From Pseudomonas sp. Leaf48 (GTDB lineage: Bacteria; Pseudomonadota; Gammaproteobacteria; Pseudomonadales; Pseudomonadaceae), in assembly GCF_001421885.1 (NCBI RefSeq), contig NZ_LMLH01000032.1, positions 237,278 to 289,268 on the forward strand: a DNA stretch of 51,991 bases, in the 5' to 3' direction. The translations under genes and the position numbers were made by a program. Of the stretch, positions 24,448 through 33,283 are shown piece after piece. Within the stretch, counting starts at the first letter, position 1. Each line of letters opens with the position of its first letter. Below the pieces are notes generated by a model that searched no databases, was not told the origin of the DNA, and was given only the letters and a program-made list of their open reading frames with translations.

Positions 24448-25341
24448 ATGTCCCGCGCCAATCTCAACGACCTGCAAGCCTTCGTGGTGATTACCCGCGA
24501 AGGCAGCTTCACCCGCGCCGCTGCACAGTTGGGCGTCTCGCAGTCTGCGCTGAGCCACACCATGCGTGCGCTGGAAACCCGACTTGGCGTGCGCCTGCTC
24601 ACTCGCACCACACGCAGCGTGTCCCCGACCGAGGCGGGTCAGCGTTTGTATCAATCCATGGCGCCGCGCTTCGATGAGATCGAACTTGAACTGGCAGCGG
24701 TCAGCGAATTTCGCGACACCCCGGCTGGTAATGTGCGCATCTCGGCGTCCGAACATGCGGCGAACAATATTCTCTGGCCGAAGCTGTTGAAAGTGCTGCC
24801 CGACTACCCGGACATCAAGGTCGAAATCACCGTCGATTACGCCCTCTCCGACATCGTCGCGCAGCGCTATGACGCGGGTGTGCGGCTGGGCGACCAGGTC
24901 GCCAAGGACATGATCGCCGTACCGATCGGGCCGCCGTTGCGCATCGCGGTCGTGGGTTCGCCTGAGTACTTCGCCCAGCGCCCGTTTCCAAAGGCGCCGG
25001 GGGATCTGGCTGCGCACAACTGCATAAATCTGCGACTGCCTACCCATGGCAGCTTGATGCAATGGGACTTTGAAAAGGACGGTCACGAACTCAAGGCACG
25101 CGTTGACGGGCAATGGACGTTCAACAGCAGTGTGCCGATTTTGCGTGCGGCCGTGGCGGGGTGTGGTTTGGGGTTTCTGCCGCAAGATATGGTCGCGAAG
25201 GAATTGGCCGACGGCAGCCTTGTGCGGGTACTGGAGGATTGGTGCCAGCCCTTTGCGGGCTACCATCTTTACTATCCGAACCGGCGTGAAAATTCGTCAG
25301 CATTTGGGGTGGTGGTAGAGGCGTTGCTCTATAAGGGTTAA
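24448..25341 (+). CDS. LysR-family transcriptional regulator
   Basis: A 297-residue LysR regulator: DNA-binding helix-turn-helix FVVITREGSFTRAAAQLGVSQ / SALSHTMRALETRLG at 11-48, wing LLTRTTRSVSPTEAG, and an effector domain with AVAGCGLGFLPQDMV. The sequence is of the DmlR/PA-type subgroup that commonly controls a divergent oxidoreductase or transporter gene. Here the upstream neighbour is the lpxR-like gene on the same strand, so its usual target is not obvious and may have been lost. The hairpin-prone 24251-24447 gap holds no gene. Confidence 0.92.
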   Translation: MSRANLNDLQAFVVITREGSFTRAAAQLGVSQSALSHTMRALETRLGVRLLTRTTRSVSPTEAGQRLYQSMAPRFDEIELELAAVSEFRDTPAGNVRISASEHAANNILWPKLLKVLPDYPDIKVEITVDYALSDIVAQRYDAGVRLGDQVAKDMIAVPIGPPLRIAVVGSPEYFAQRPFPKAPGDLAAHNCINLRLPTHGSLMQWDFEKDGHELKARVDGQWTFNSSVPILRAAVAGCGLGFLPQDMVAKELADGSLVRVLEDWCQPFAGYHLYYPNRRENSSAFGVVVEALLYKG

Positions 25342-25471
25342 TGGCCAAACGTCACGAGGGCGATCCCGCCACGGCCGGCCGTTAGCTCGACTCAAAGTAC
25401 GGAGCTGGTTCTACCGGGCAGTGTATCTGATACGCCTTGGTGGCAGGTTTTGGGGCCGCTTCGCGGCTCAA

Positions 25472-25493
25472 CGGGGGCGAGCCCCCTCGCCAC
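25472..25493 (-). repeat. REP element
   Basis: The minus strand reads GTGGCGAGGGGGCTCGCC and further C/G-rich bases, the canonical REP form of fluorescent pseudomonads. A second hairpin, CCGCTTCGCGG, lies just upstream on the plus strand. The element abuts the broken end of the gene remnant that follows. Confidence 0.75.
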
Positions 25494-25524
25494 AAGGTAT
25501 GTAACTTCACTAGCGATGACCTGT

Positions 25525-25913
25525 TGAGCGGTGAACAATGGGGGGCGGGTCCCACTGTGGTTGCCCTCAAACAAAGTAATGGCTGGACCCGCGACATTCT
25601 GGCTAACCACATCAGGTCGCTGGAAAACAGCCCGCCCGATGACAAAGACAAAATCAACCAAACCTTTCTGCAACCGTTCTTTTGTTACACCACCCATACC
25701 TACACCACCTACGGCATCAACACAGAATCCACCTACGACTGGCAAGCCCGCGAATGGTCAGTGCCGATCAATCTATCCGTCACCCAGTTGTTCAAGGTGG
25801 GTCATCAGCCCATGAGCCTGCAAGCAGGTCCTCGCTACTGGGTTGACAGCCCGAAAGATGGTGCTGAGGGCTGGGGGTTTCGGGAGGCACTTGCGCTGTT
25901 GTTTCCCAAATAA
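25525..25913 (+). pseudogene. C-terminal remnant of an outer-membrane transporter-like protein
   Basis: About 130 codons match the C-terminal half of the MetA-pathway-of-phenol-degradation-type outer-membrane beta-barrel proteins often labelled transporter in Pseudomonas: the remnant begins near GEQWGAGPTVVALKQ, continues through LNTESTYDW-like sequence (here INTESTYDWQAREW) and GPRYWVDSPKDGAEGW, and ends properly in LLFPK. The N-terminal half and signal peptide are missing, replaced by REP-like sequence within about 30 bases. It probably arose by a deletion ending at the REP. No start codon with a ribosome site is present. Confidence 0.75.
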
Positions 25914-25978
25914 CTCCAATTACAATCGTCACAGCCCAAGCCGCATTGAGGCGTTAGAGGCGATAGAGGCGATAGGTT

Positions 25979-26986
25979 TCACGGAGCTACGGTATCAAAA
26001 GGGTAGATTTTTACCCACTCTTTCGCCATATCAACCACTGTCCAGTTCTGCGCCTGGGCTTCGTCCAAGGCTTTGTCCAGCTTGCCGATCTTTGAATCAC
26101 GGTCGTACGCCCATTCACGCTGTGCATCGGTGTGATGCACAAGTCCCATGAAGCGTTTGCCGTCGCCCGCGGCGGTCCATTGCAACATCTGCTGATCGCC
26201 ATCGGAGTTGCCAAAAGCGAAGATCGGGCGGCGGCCTATAACGGCGTCAATACTGACGGGTTTACCCGGCCCATCGTCGTTATGAGCGAGCTTGGGCATG
26301 CGCATGATCACCGGCTTGCCTGCGTTATATTGATACTCAGCGGTGAAGGTAGTCCCGATCACCTGCTCCGGTGGAACGCCATACACTTCCTCTGCCCAGG
26401 CGCGCATGAACGCCACTTCGCCTCCGGACACGATGTAGGTTTTGAAGCCGTTAGCTCGCAAATAGGCGAGCAATTCCAACATTGGCTGATAGACCATTTC
26501 GGTGTAGGGCTTATGGGTTTTGGGGTGCACGGCCTTGGCGAGCCATGCTCGGACATTGGCCAAAAAGGCTTGAGTACTGATCTCGGTATGGGTGGCATCG
26601 ATGATCTTCATCAGTCCCTCCATACCACTGCCAGCCAACGTTTTCTGATCGTTTTCCAGAACTGCCTTGAACGGCTGCTGTTGTTGCCATTCAGGATGCT
26701 GGGGTGCCAGGCGTTTGATCTCTTCAAGGGCGAATAGCATCTGAAAATACATGGGCTGTTCGCTCCACAGCGTGCCGTCGTTATCGAACACTGCAATGCG
26801 TTCAGCCGGTGGCACAAAATCCTTGGAACCATCAACTGTCACCGCCTGGACGAACTCAACAATGGCGTGTTTGGAAGGTCCCTCACGCCAAGAGGGTAAG
26901 GGTTCGGCCGCTTGCAGCAGCAGCGGCCACAACAAGACAAGCCAGAGCCAGCGCATTGCCGGACGAACCAATGAAATGTCGTTCAT
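25979..26986 (-). CDS. HAD-family phosphatase with signal/anchor segment
   Basis: A 335-residue haloacid-dehalogenase-superfamily hydrolase. A hydrophobic segment (MRWLWLVLLWPLLLQAA, residues 11-27) acts as signal peptide or anchor, so it works in the periplasm. Motif I is FDNDGTLW with Asp68 and Asp70; motif II is the IVSGG segment; motif III/IV is FGNSDGDQQM. Phosphoserine-phosphatase-like members of this group often neighbour arylsulfatases in Pseudomonas. The ATG has GGGGAG seven bases upstream. It is on the same strand as the arylsulfatase, 139 bases downstream, with a hairpin between. Confidence 0.87.
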   Translation of the reverse strand: MNDISLVRPAMRWLWLVLLWPLLLQAAEPLPSWREGPSKHAIVEFVQAVTVDGSKDFVPPAERIAVFDNDGTLWSEQPMYFQMLFALEEIKRLAPQHPEWQQQQPFKAVLENDQKTLAGSGMEGLMKIIDATHTEISTQAFLANVRAWLAKAVHPKTHKPYTEMVYQPMLELLAYLRANGFKTYIVSGGEVAFMRAWAEEVYGVPPEQVIGTTFTAEYQYNAGKPVIMRMPKLAHNDDGPGKPVSIDAVIGRRPIFAFGNSDGDQQMLQWTAAGDGKRFMGLVHHTDAQREWAYDRDSKIGKLDKALDEAQAQNWTVVDMAKEWVKIYPFDTVAP

Positions 26987-27082
26987 GGATTACTCCCCTA
27001 AAATCGGGCGAACAGTTGACCCCTTAAATATCCACTGCGTTATTTTTCACGCGTGTTGCATACACGCCGACTTCATGCTGCG

Positions 27083-27112
27083 AAGTGGCGCCCTCTGATG
27101 AGGTCGCCACTT
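27083..27112 (-). terminator. Hairpin after the arylsulfatase gene
   Basis: AAGTGGCG (27083-27090) and CGCCACTT (27105-27112) with an inner CCTC/GAGG pair, 13 bases after the arylsulfatase stop. On the minus strand no T run follows, so it may be a stabilising stem; the plus strand has TTTT after it. Confidence 0.5.
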
Positions 27113-27125
27113 TTCGGCTGATGAA

Positions 27126-28784
27126 TCAGTTGCCAACAGGCATCGGCAAGTTGACGCCCTCTTGCTTCAGAGACTCACGCACGGATTGAAATTTCTGATA
27201 CTGCGACAGCGTGACAGGTCCGTCATAACCCATACTTTGCAGTTTTCGCGGTGGGTATTCGACGTAGGTTTTCATCAGCTTCATGATCGCTGCTGTGATC
27301 GGCACCATCGTCCAGGTCCGTTCCGTAAAGGTGGTCATGAAGAGGTCATAGCGCTCTTGCGGGTCTTGCCACAAGTCAAAGACTTGGGGCACGGTCGCTA
27401 CATACTTATCTGCGCCTTTCCACCCTAAGTTAGTGTCCACCGCCAGACCACCGGTATGCGCGCCATCGTCACCGCGCAAGTTGAACACGGCTTTATAGTT
27501 TCCAACACGGGCCGCACCCGGGGTCAGTTCGTTCTCGGTAAAGTAGAACCACTCTTTTCGTGGGGAAGGGGCAGTGCCGGTGAGCACAGGTGTCATGTCA
27601 TAACTGTCGAAGATGATTGGCTGACCCTCGCGATCTTTCTCAGGCAACTTCACGCCAGCAACGGAAGCGAATGTCGCCATCAAATCCAGGCCACCAAGAA
27701 TCTCGTGGTTTTTTGTGTCGGGTTTGATTTTCGATGGCCAGACGGCAATTGCCGGTACCCGGTTACCGCCTTCACGCACGGTGCCCTTGGTCCCGCGGAA
27801 TGGCGTGTAGCCGGCATCCGGATAAACGTCCTGCCAGGCGCCGTTGTCCGTGGTGTAGACCACCAGGGTGTTTTTATCCATCCCCAGCGCCTTGAGTTTG
27901 TCCATGATGCGACCGATGCGGGTATCCAGTTCGACCACGGAGTCGGCGTACTTGGATTTAGACATGGACTTATGAACAAACTCCGGTGCCGGCATATTCG
28001 GCTGGTGCACCTTCATGAAGTTGACGTTGATGAAAAACGGCTTGTCCGATTTGGACGCTGTGTCGAGAAACTCAAGTGCGGCTTTTTCGACATAGTTGTC
28101 GAAAAAGGGGATACCAACCACACCGGGTTTGCCATCCACGACAGGTGTGTCCACGTACTGGCCATTGACCTTGAATTCTTCAATCGGTTTTTCACCTGCC
28201 TTGCCGGACAACGCGCCCTTGGTCACTCTGGTAAACATCGCGCGGGTTTCAGGGTCCATGTCGGGGAACCATTGCGGATCGGCATAGGTGTAGGCATTGA
28301 GATGGTACAGGCCGACATATTTCATCACGTCGTAGCCTTGCGCATTGGGCAAGGCGTAATCTGCTTCGCCCAAGTGCCACTTACCGGTGAAATAGGTGTC
28401 GTAGCCCCCGGTTTTCAGCACCGAGGCCAACGTCCACTCCGCCGCTGGCAAACCACCGCCCTGGCCCTGCATGGCCACGGTCGTCATGCCGCTACGATTG
28501 GGGATACGTCCGGTTTGCATGGCCGCTCGACCGGGCGTGCAGCTTGGCTGGGCATAAAAAGAATAAAAAGTGACCCCCTCTGCCGCCAGCTCATCGATGC
28601 TTGGCGTAGGCATACCTCGACCGATCCCGCCTCCGTAGGGGCCAAGGTCGCCGTAGCCGGTATCATCGGAGACAATAAACAGGATGTTGGTCTTTTCCGT
28701 TTGAGCCGCGTGGGCCAGTCCGCTCAGTGACAAAAGTGCAGCAAATACGACAGATAGCCTGAAATGCTCCCTAAGCTGTTTCAT
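27126..28784 (-). CDS. Periplasmic arylsulfatase (type I, Cys-type)
   Basis: A 552-residue sulfatase with a Sec signal peptide (residues 1-26). The maturation signature is SCTPGRAAMQTGR: Cys82 in C-x-P-x-R is converted to formylglycine, the catalytic residue, by a maturation enzyme not encoded here. Ca2+ ligands are suggested by Asp40-Asp41 (VSDDTGYGD) and the later TDNGAW. It hydrolyses sulfate esters in the periplasm to release sulfate. The downstream HAD phosphatase, the nearby lipoprotein and the sdsA1-sdsB1 pair form a sulfate-ester scavenging neighbourhood. ATG 28784 has AGGA eight bases upstream. Confidence 0.93.
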   Translation of the reverse strand: MKQLREHFRLSVVFAALLSLSGLAHAAQTEKTNILFIVSDDTGYGDLGPYGGGIGRGMPTPSIDELAAEGVTFYSFYAQPSCTPGRAAMQTGRIPNRSGMTTVAMQGQGGGLPAAEWTLASVLKTGGYDTYFTGKWHLGEADYALPNAQGYDVMKYVGLYHLNAYTYADPQWFPDMDPETRAMFTRVTKGALSGKAGEKPIEEFKVNGQYVDTPVVDGKPGVVGIPFFDNYVEKAALEFLDTASKSDKPFFINVNFMKVHQPNMPAPEFVHKSMSKSKYADSVVELDTRIGRIMDKLKALGMDKNTLVVYTTDNGAWQDVYPDAGYTPFRGTKGTVREGGNRVPAIAVWPSKIKPDTKNHEILGGLDLMATFASVAGVKLPEKDREGQPIIFDSYDMTPVLTGTAPSPRKEWFYFTENELTPGAARVGNYKAVFNLRGDDGAHTGGLAVDTNLGWKGADKYVATVPQVFDLWQDPQERYDLFMTTFTERTWTMVPITAAIMKLMKTYVEYPPRKLQSMGYDGPVTLSQYQKFQSVRESLKQEGVNLPMPVGN

Positions 28785-29108
28785 ACCAGAATTCCTCGTT
28801 GTTTCATGGTGTTAGCGACCGGGTGCTGAGTGCACATCAACATCGATCTTTAGTGCATTAACCACCGAGTAGTTCGCCCAGTTAGTGCGTTCAGAATCAT
28901 TTTTTCTTATTGCCTGACCCTCGCACGGATTAAGGCGCAAAAGGAGTCTAGTGCGCTTTTTTCTGTTGAACATGCCACTCGTAATGTTTTTTGGGCAGTA
29001 TGTAAAGCCAGGGTTACAAGCTGTATGTACACCCACTATTAATCCAATAAACCGCAGTGAAATCACCGAAAATGGTGTTATCTCTATTTCCAAATTAACT
29101 AAGCAGCG
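28785..29108. other. AT-rich intergenic region upstream of the arylsulfatase
   Basis: No coding sequence I can support; several short frames have no ribosome site. The AT-rich stretch 28890-29100 is presumably the arylsulfatase promoter region. The lipoprotein remnant ends at its right border. Confidence 0.45.
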
Positions 29109-29558
29109 TCAGCGGGTTGCTTGCGCTATATCGCCGCAAAAAATATCGACGTTGCCATCGTCGGGTGAAGTTCGCACGACAACCGAATAATTACCCGAGA
29201 GCAGATCTGGCATTGTTATCGGCGCGCTTCTGTAAAAGCTCCAACCGCTGGCACCAGTGGCGGATTGAGTGTCGACCTTGTCGTTCATTGCGTAGGCAGC
29301 TGGCCCTGGTTGCTGACAACTGCCTTTATTGATGAACGTGTACAAGCGCGGAGGCATGATGGTTCCGATTGGAACACCTGTAACTTAGAAGTCAAAGTTA
29401 GTTTGATTGCCTACGCCGGTCAACGTGGTATTGGCAACATGCCCCGGATTTTTGTGAGTCGCTGCCAGAGGAAGGTTCATTGAATGGTTTGATGAGCTTG
29501 TGCAGCCAAAGAGGATCGCGGTGACGAACAGCGTAGCCAAGGGGGAGCAAGTTTTCAT
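29109..29558 (-). pseudogene. Lipoprotein gene interrupted by one in-frame TAA
   Basis: On the minus strand ATG 29558, preceded by GGAGG six bases upstream, opens a protein with a lipoprotein signal (MKTCSPLATLFVTAILFGC, lipobox ending at Cys19). It reads 57 codons to NQTNFDF, meets TAA (29385-29387), and then continues in the same frame, without any shift, for 90 codons (VTGVPIGTIMPPRLYTF..., later SGNYSVVVRTSPDDGN) to a TGA at 29109-29111. Both halves look like one protein; AAA or GAA to TAA is the simplest cause. Function unknown; it is upstream of the arylsulfatase on the same strand. It may be a recent pseudogene, a read-through gene, or a sequencing error. Confidence 0.75.
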
Positions 29559-29910
29559 TGCCAACCTCCAATAATGGAAGAAGTGCGACGGGGGAACTAT
29601 TGGGGATAGCTCATTAATAGCGTAGCGCTCATTAGCAACTAATTTTATAGCTCCAAAACTTATGAAGACCCCGGTTTATCGATCAGACTTTTGAACCCGA
29701 ACGCTCAACTGCCGGAGCACCTGCAAGTAAGTGGGTGGTTTCGGTACGATGCCACGGTCGCGCAAAAGCGCATGCAATTGTGGCAGGCGAAAATACGGCA
29801 CTGATGCCATTAGATATTGCGGCGATAGCTGTCGTTAAGCATTTCGCCATTCCACAGGACTTGTATTCACTGTTCCTGCGTATCTTCGAAGCCCAGGCGT
29901 ACCGCTGGAT
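29559..29910. other. Region with a possible gene scrap
   Basis: A plus-strand frame through about 29697-29949 reads with plausible residues (HAIVAGENTALMPLDIAAIAV region) but overlaps the end of the LysR gene, lacks a ribosome site and matches nothing I know. It may be a decayed fragment. Otherwise only AT-rich sequence. Confidence 0.35.
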
Positions 29911-30870
29911 TCACTCCATTCTCATTTGGACGAGAAGGCTTTCCCGCTGACAGATTTCTTCTTCCACGGCCCTCACTTCCCTCATGTAAACCTCTACCGC
30001 GGGTGGTAACGAGCGCTCTTTAAGGTAAATGAAGCCGTAACGGGTTCGCAGTGCGAGGTCATGGATGGGTAACGGTGCGATTTCTCCCGCCATGATTTCC
30101 TGCTCAAAAGTCGATAAATTCCCTAGAGCCAGGGCATTACTGTTCTCGAGGAATTTAACGATTTGCATCGGCACGTCTATTTCGATCGCCGGTACAAAAT
30201 CACCCGTCATCGCATCATAAGCGCCCGCACAGCCCAACGTTGCCGGGAGCAAATGGGTCGCTAGCCGCAGCGGAATGCGCGAGGCCACCCACGGGTAATC
30301 GAGTGTTTGCGCCAATGTCAGTGAACGATTTTGCGACAGCAGCGGATGGCCGGAACGGCAAAACAGACGCCCCTCATGCTCACCCAACAGCTCGCAGGTG
30401 AACTCTTCCCTGCCTTGCAACGTGCTGATTTCGGCAATCCCCAGATCCACTGCCCCTGTGGCGACCTGATGAGCAACTTCACGCCAACCGGCGACATGTG
30501 CAGTGACCTTGATTTGAGGATGCCGGGCATGCAATCGCGCGAGGCTGGCATAACCGCTGGCGATGCTTGGGTAGGGACCCAACGCTACCCTCAGTGCTCC
30601 AATATCGCCTCCCGCCAGCAAAGCGATGTCTCGACGCAGGTCCTCCTCGGCCATCAACAGGCGCTGGCTCTTTTCACGAAGCAATTGACCAAACGCAGTC
30701 GGCACGACGCCTTCGGTGCGTCTATCGAACAGCGTGACCCCCAGTTCACTCTCCAGTAACTGGATGCTTTTGCTCAGTGCCGGCTGGGAAACCCCCAACG
30801 CTTTTGCTGCCCGACCAAAGTGCGCATGTTCAATCAATGCCAAAAACTGACGTAAGCGGCGTGGCGTCAT
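29911..30870 (-). CDS. sdsB1: LysR-family regulator of the alkylsulfatase (SdsB1-like)
   Basis: A 319-residue LysR regulator: helix-turn-helix FLALIEHAHFGRAAKALGVS / PALSKSIQLLESELG at 9-45, then LFDRRTEGVVPTAFG, and a C-terminal effector domain. It is divergent from the SDS hydrolase gene, the same arrangement as sdsB1-sdsA1 in P. aeruginosa, where SdsB1 activates sdsA1 in response to alkyl sulfates. Symbol given on context plus family; the sequence alone would only say LysR. Its promoter region contains several palindromes. Confidence 0.85.
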   Translation of the reverse strand: MTPRRLRQFLALIEHAHFGRAAKALGVSQPALSKSIQLLESELGVTLFDRRTEGVVPTAFGQLLREKSQRLLMAEEDLRRDIALLAGGDIGALRVALGPYPSIASGYASLARLHARHPQIKVTAHVAGWREVAHQVATGAVDLGIAEISTLQGREEFTCELLGEHEGRLFCRSGHPLLSQNRSLTLAQTLDYPWVASRIPLRLATHLLPATLGCAGAYDAMTGDFVPAIEIDVPMQIVKFLENSNALALGNLSTFEQEIMAGEIAPLPIHDLALRTRYGFIYLKERSLPPAVEVYMREVRAVEEEICQRESLLVQMRME

Positions 30871-30873
30871 CTC

Positions 30874-30940
30874 ATAACCTTTGTGTTATCGATAAGCATC
30901 GAAACGGAATTTTTCGTAATGAAATGAATATGCTATTCAT
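30874..30940. promoter_or_regulatory. Palindrome cluster in the sdsB1-sdsA1 intergenic region
   Basis: Three inverted repeats in 67 bases: ATAAC-N6-GTTAT (30874-30889), TTATCGATAA (30886-30895) and ATGAATATGCTATTCAT (30924-30940, perfect 7-bp arms). They lie 100-165 bases before the sdsA1 start and right at the sdsB1 start, where a LysR activator would bind. Confidence 0.5.
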
Positions 30941-31039
30941 GGCCGTACTGGTCAAGCTGACGACGCACATAAACAAGCGCTATGGGCACTCAACGGCATT
31001 GACGCTCATTGGCAAACTTTCTGGCGCAGGAACCCTTTC

Positions 31040-33076
31040 ATGTCCAACAAGACCCTTCATCTGGCACTGGCGATTACCCTTGGCGGTAGCGTCAACCCGG
31101 CCATTTTTGCTGCCGATGCAAACGTCGTGAGTTCTGATCCCGCCTCCGCACAAAACGCGCATTTCGACAGCAAAGGCAAAGCGCCTTCGCCTTACACGAT
31201 CGAACTGCAAAATGGTGTGCGCAAGGCTCTTCCGTTTGCGGACAAACGCGACTTTGAAGAAGCGAGAAAAGGCTTCATTGCTGCACCGTCCTATAACAAG
31301 ATCATGGCCGAGGCCGGGAACGTCGCCTGGAACATGGGGAGCTATAACTTCCTGCTGGAAGGTAAGGACTACGACAGTATCAATCCGTCCCTGCAACGCC
31401 AGGCTGTACTCAACACGGCCTTCGGTCTGTATGAGGTCGTTCCGGAAAGGATTTACCAAGTGCGCGGTTTTGACCTGGCCAACATCACCTTCATCAAGGG
31501 CGATACCGGCTGGATTGTGTTCGATACCCTGATGTCGAAGGAAACCGCCAAGGCCGCCCTGGACTTCATTAATGAAAAACTTGGCAAGCGCCCGGTCGTG
31601 GCGGTAGTAATCTCTCACTCTCATGCCGACCATTTCGGTGGTATCCGCGCAGTGGTCGATGAAGCAGATGTGCGCAGCGGCAAGGTCCCGTTGATAGCAC
31701 CGACAGGTTTCATGGAGCATGCCGTGGCTGAAAACGTCTACGCCGGTACTGCCATGACCCGGCGCGCCTTCTTGCAGTACGGTGTGATGTTGCCGCACAG
31801 CCCATACGGCCATGTCGACATGGCCATAGGGAAAAATGCCTCGATGGGCGCCATGGGGCTGATTGAGCCCAATCGCTATATCGAGAAAGATTTCGAAACC
31901 CTGACCGTTGACGGGGTGGTGATGGAGTTCCAGAACACTCCGGGCACCGAAGCGCCATCGGAAATGAACACCTGGTTTCCACAGTTCAAGGCGTTCTGGG
32001 CCGCCGAGAACATAACCGGCACGATCCATAACATCTACACGCTGCGCGGTGCCCTGGTCCGTGATCCTCTGGTCTGGTCGAAGAACATCAACAACGCCCT
32101 GTATCGTTACGGACAACAGGCCGATGTCATGCTCGCGTCCCACAGTTGGCCACGTTGGGGCAATGAGCGGATTCAAGAAGTAATGCGCGCGCAACGCGAT
32201 GCCTACGCCAACCTGAACAATGCCGTGCTGCATGCGGCTAACCAGGGCGTCACCATCAACGAGATTCAAAACGTCTACAAGCTGCCCGAAAGCCTGAAAA
32301 ACAATTGGGCGACTCACAGCTACCACGGCTCGGAAGAGCACAATAGCCGTGCCGTGATCAACCGCTACCTGGGCTATTGGGATGCCAACCCGGCGACGCT
32401 GATGCCGCTTTCACCGAAAGATTCGGCACCGCTGTATGTCGAAATGATGGGCGGCGCGGACAAGATCATGGCCAAGGGCAAATCCCTGTTCGACCAGGGC
32501 AAATACCGCGAAGCCTACGAGATCCTCAATAAACTGGTGTATGCCGAGCCGCAAAACAGCCAGGCCAAGGATCTGCTGGCGGACGTGTATGAGCAGGTCG
32601 GCTATCAGAAGGAAAGTGCCGGCGTGCGCAACAGTTTCCTTGCCGCGGCGTACGAATTGCGCCACGGCGCGCCCAAAGGCGTACCGCCAAAAACCGGTGG
32701 ACCTGACATGATCCGCGCCATGAGCACGGAGTTGTGGCTGGAGTATCTCGGCATCAGCCTGGATGGCAGCAAAGTTGCGGGTGAACACTTCATCCTGAAT
32801 CTCAAGACGCCGGACAATGGCGAACAGTTCGTGGTCGAGTTGAGTAACTCGACCCTGACCAGCATCAAGGGACAGCAGGCCAAAAACGCCGACCTGACCA
32901 TCACCCTAGATCGCTCTGCGCTTGAAGGCGTGATGGCAAGAAAAACCAGCTTCAATCAGCTCGTCAAGGACGGCAAGGCTAGCTTCACGGGCAATCACAA
33001 ACCGTTCGAACTGCTGATGGCAGCCATGACGCCGTTTGCCCCGGACTTTGAACTACTGCCGGGTACAAAGCAGTAA
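31040..33076 (+). CDS. sdsA1: SdsA1-type secreted alkylsulfatase (SDS hydrolase)
   Basis: A 678-residue alkylsulfatase with a signal peptide (residues about 1-25, ending FAADANVV). The metallo-beta-lactamase zinc motif is HSHADH (His193, His195, Asp197, His198); conserved IYTLRGALVRDP and SHSWPRWGNERI follow; the C-terminal third carries the dimerisation and SCP2-like domains (FILNLKTPDNGEQF, about 570-670). Such enzymes cleave sodium dodecyl sulfate and other primary alkyl sulfates into alcohol and sulfate, giving carbon and sulfur. Length matches the family. Control by the divergent LysR gene is likely. Confidence 0.95.
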   Translation: MSNKTLHLALAITLGGSVNPAIFAADANVVSSDPASAQNAHFDSKGKAPSPYTIELQNGVRKALPFADKRDFEEARKGFIAAPSYNKIMAEAGNVAWNMGSYNFLLEGKDYDSINPSLQRQAVLNTAFGLYEVVPERIYQVRGFDLANITFIKGDTGWIVFDTLMSKETAKAALDFINEKLGKRPVVAVVISHSHADHFGGIRAVVDEADVRSGKVPLIAPTGFMEHAVAENVYAGTAMTRRAFLQYGVMLPHSPYGHVDMAIGKNASMGAMGLIEPNRYIEKDFETLTVDGVVMEFQNTPGTEAPSEMNTWFPQFKAFWAAENITGTIHNIYTLRGALVRDPLVWSKNINNALYRYGQQADVMLASHSWPRWGNERIQEVMRAQRDAYANLNNAVLHAANQGVTINEIQNVYKLPESLKNNWATHSYHGSEEHNSRAVINRYLGYWDANPATLMPLSPKDSAPLYVEMMGGADKIMAKGKSLFDQGKYREAYEILNKLVYAEPQNSQAKDLLADVYEQVGYQKESAGVRNSFLAAAYELRHGAPKGVPPKTGGPDMIRAMSTELWLEYLGISLDGSKVAGEHFILNLKTPDNGEQFVVELSNSTLTSIKGQQAKNADLTITLDRSALEGVMARKTSFNQLVKDGKASFTGNHKPFELLMAAMTPFAPDFELLPGTKQ

Positions 33077-33169
33077 CCGGACCGCGCCCTTAATCCCGCT
33101 AAAGGGTCAACAACCTTGGCGCGCCCGCTGCCTGGACGCGCCCATTCAACACCTGCGAAGGAGTAAGCG

Positions 33170-33193
33170 ATGCTCCAGTATTGGGTCATGTAA
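33170..33193 (+). other. Eight-codon micro-ORF with a strong ribosome site
   Basis: AAGGAG eight bases upstream of ATG opens MLQYWVM then TAA. It lies after sdsA1 in the convergent gap to the cytochrome gene. It may be the cut-off beginning of a lost gene; otherwise the 33077-33283 gap holds nothing clear. Confidence 0.25.
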
Positions 33194-33283
33194 TTCAGTG
33201 GTTGAATAAAACAACATACGGGCGCGCATCGATTCACCAAATGCATGTTTTCCCTGCTCGGCAGTTGCTCCAGACGCGACGGA

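Noticed and set aside
27456..28730. 424-codon plus-strand frame opposite the arylsulfatase
   Set aside because: Shadow frame; the minus strand has signal peptide and sulfatase signature.
30980..32341. 453-codon minus-strand frame opposite sdsA1
   Set aside because: Shadow frame of the alkylsulfatase; no family features.
31040..33076. Calling the SdsA1-like protein a beta-lactamase
   Set aside because: It has the metallo-beta-lactamase fold motif but the length and C-terminal SCP2-like domain are those of alkylsulfatases.
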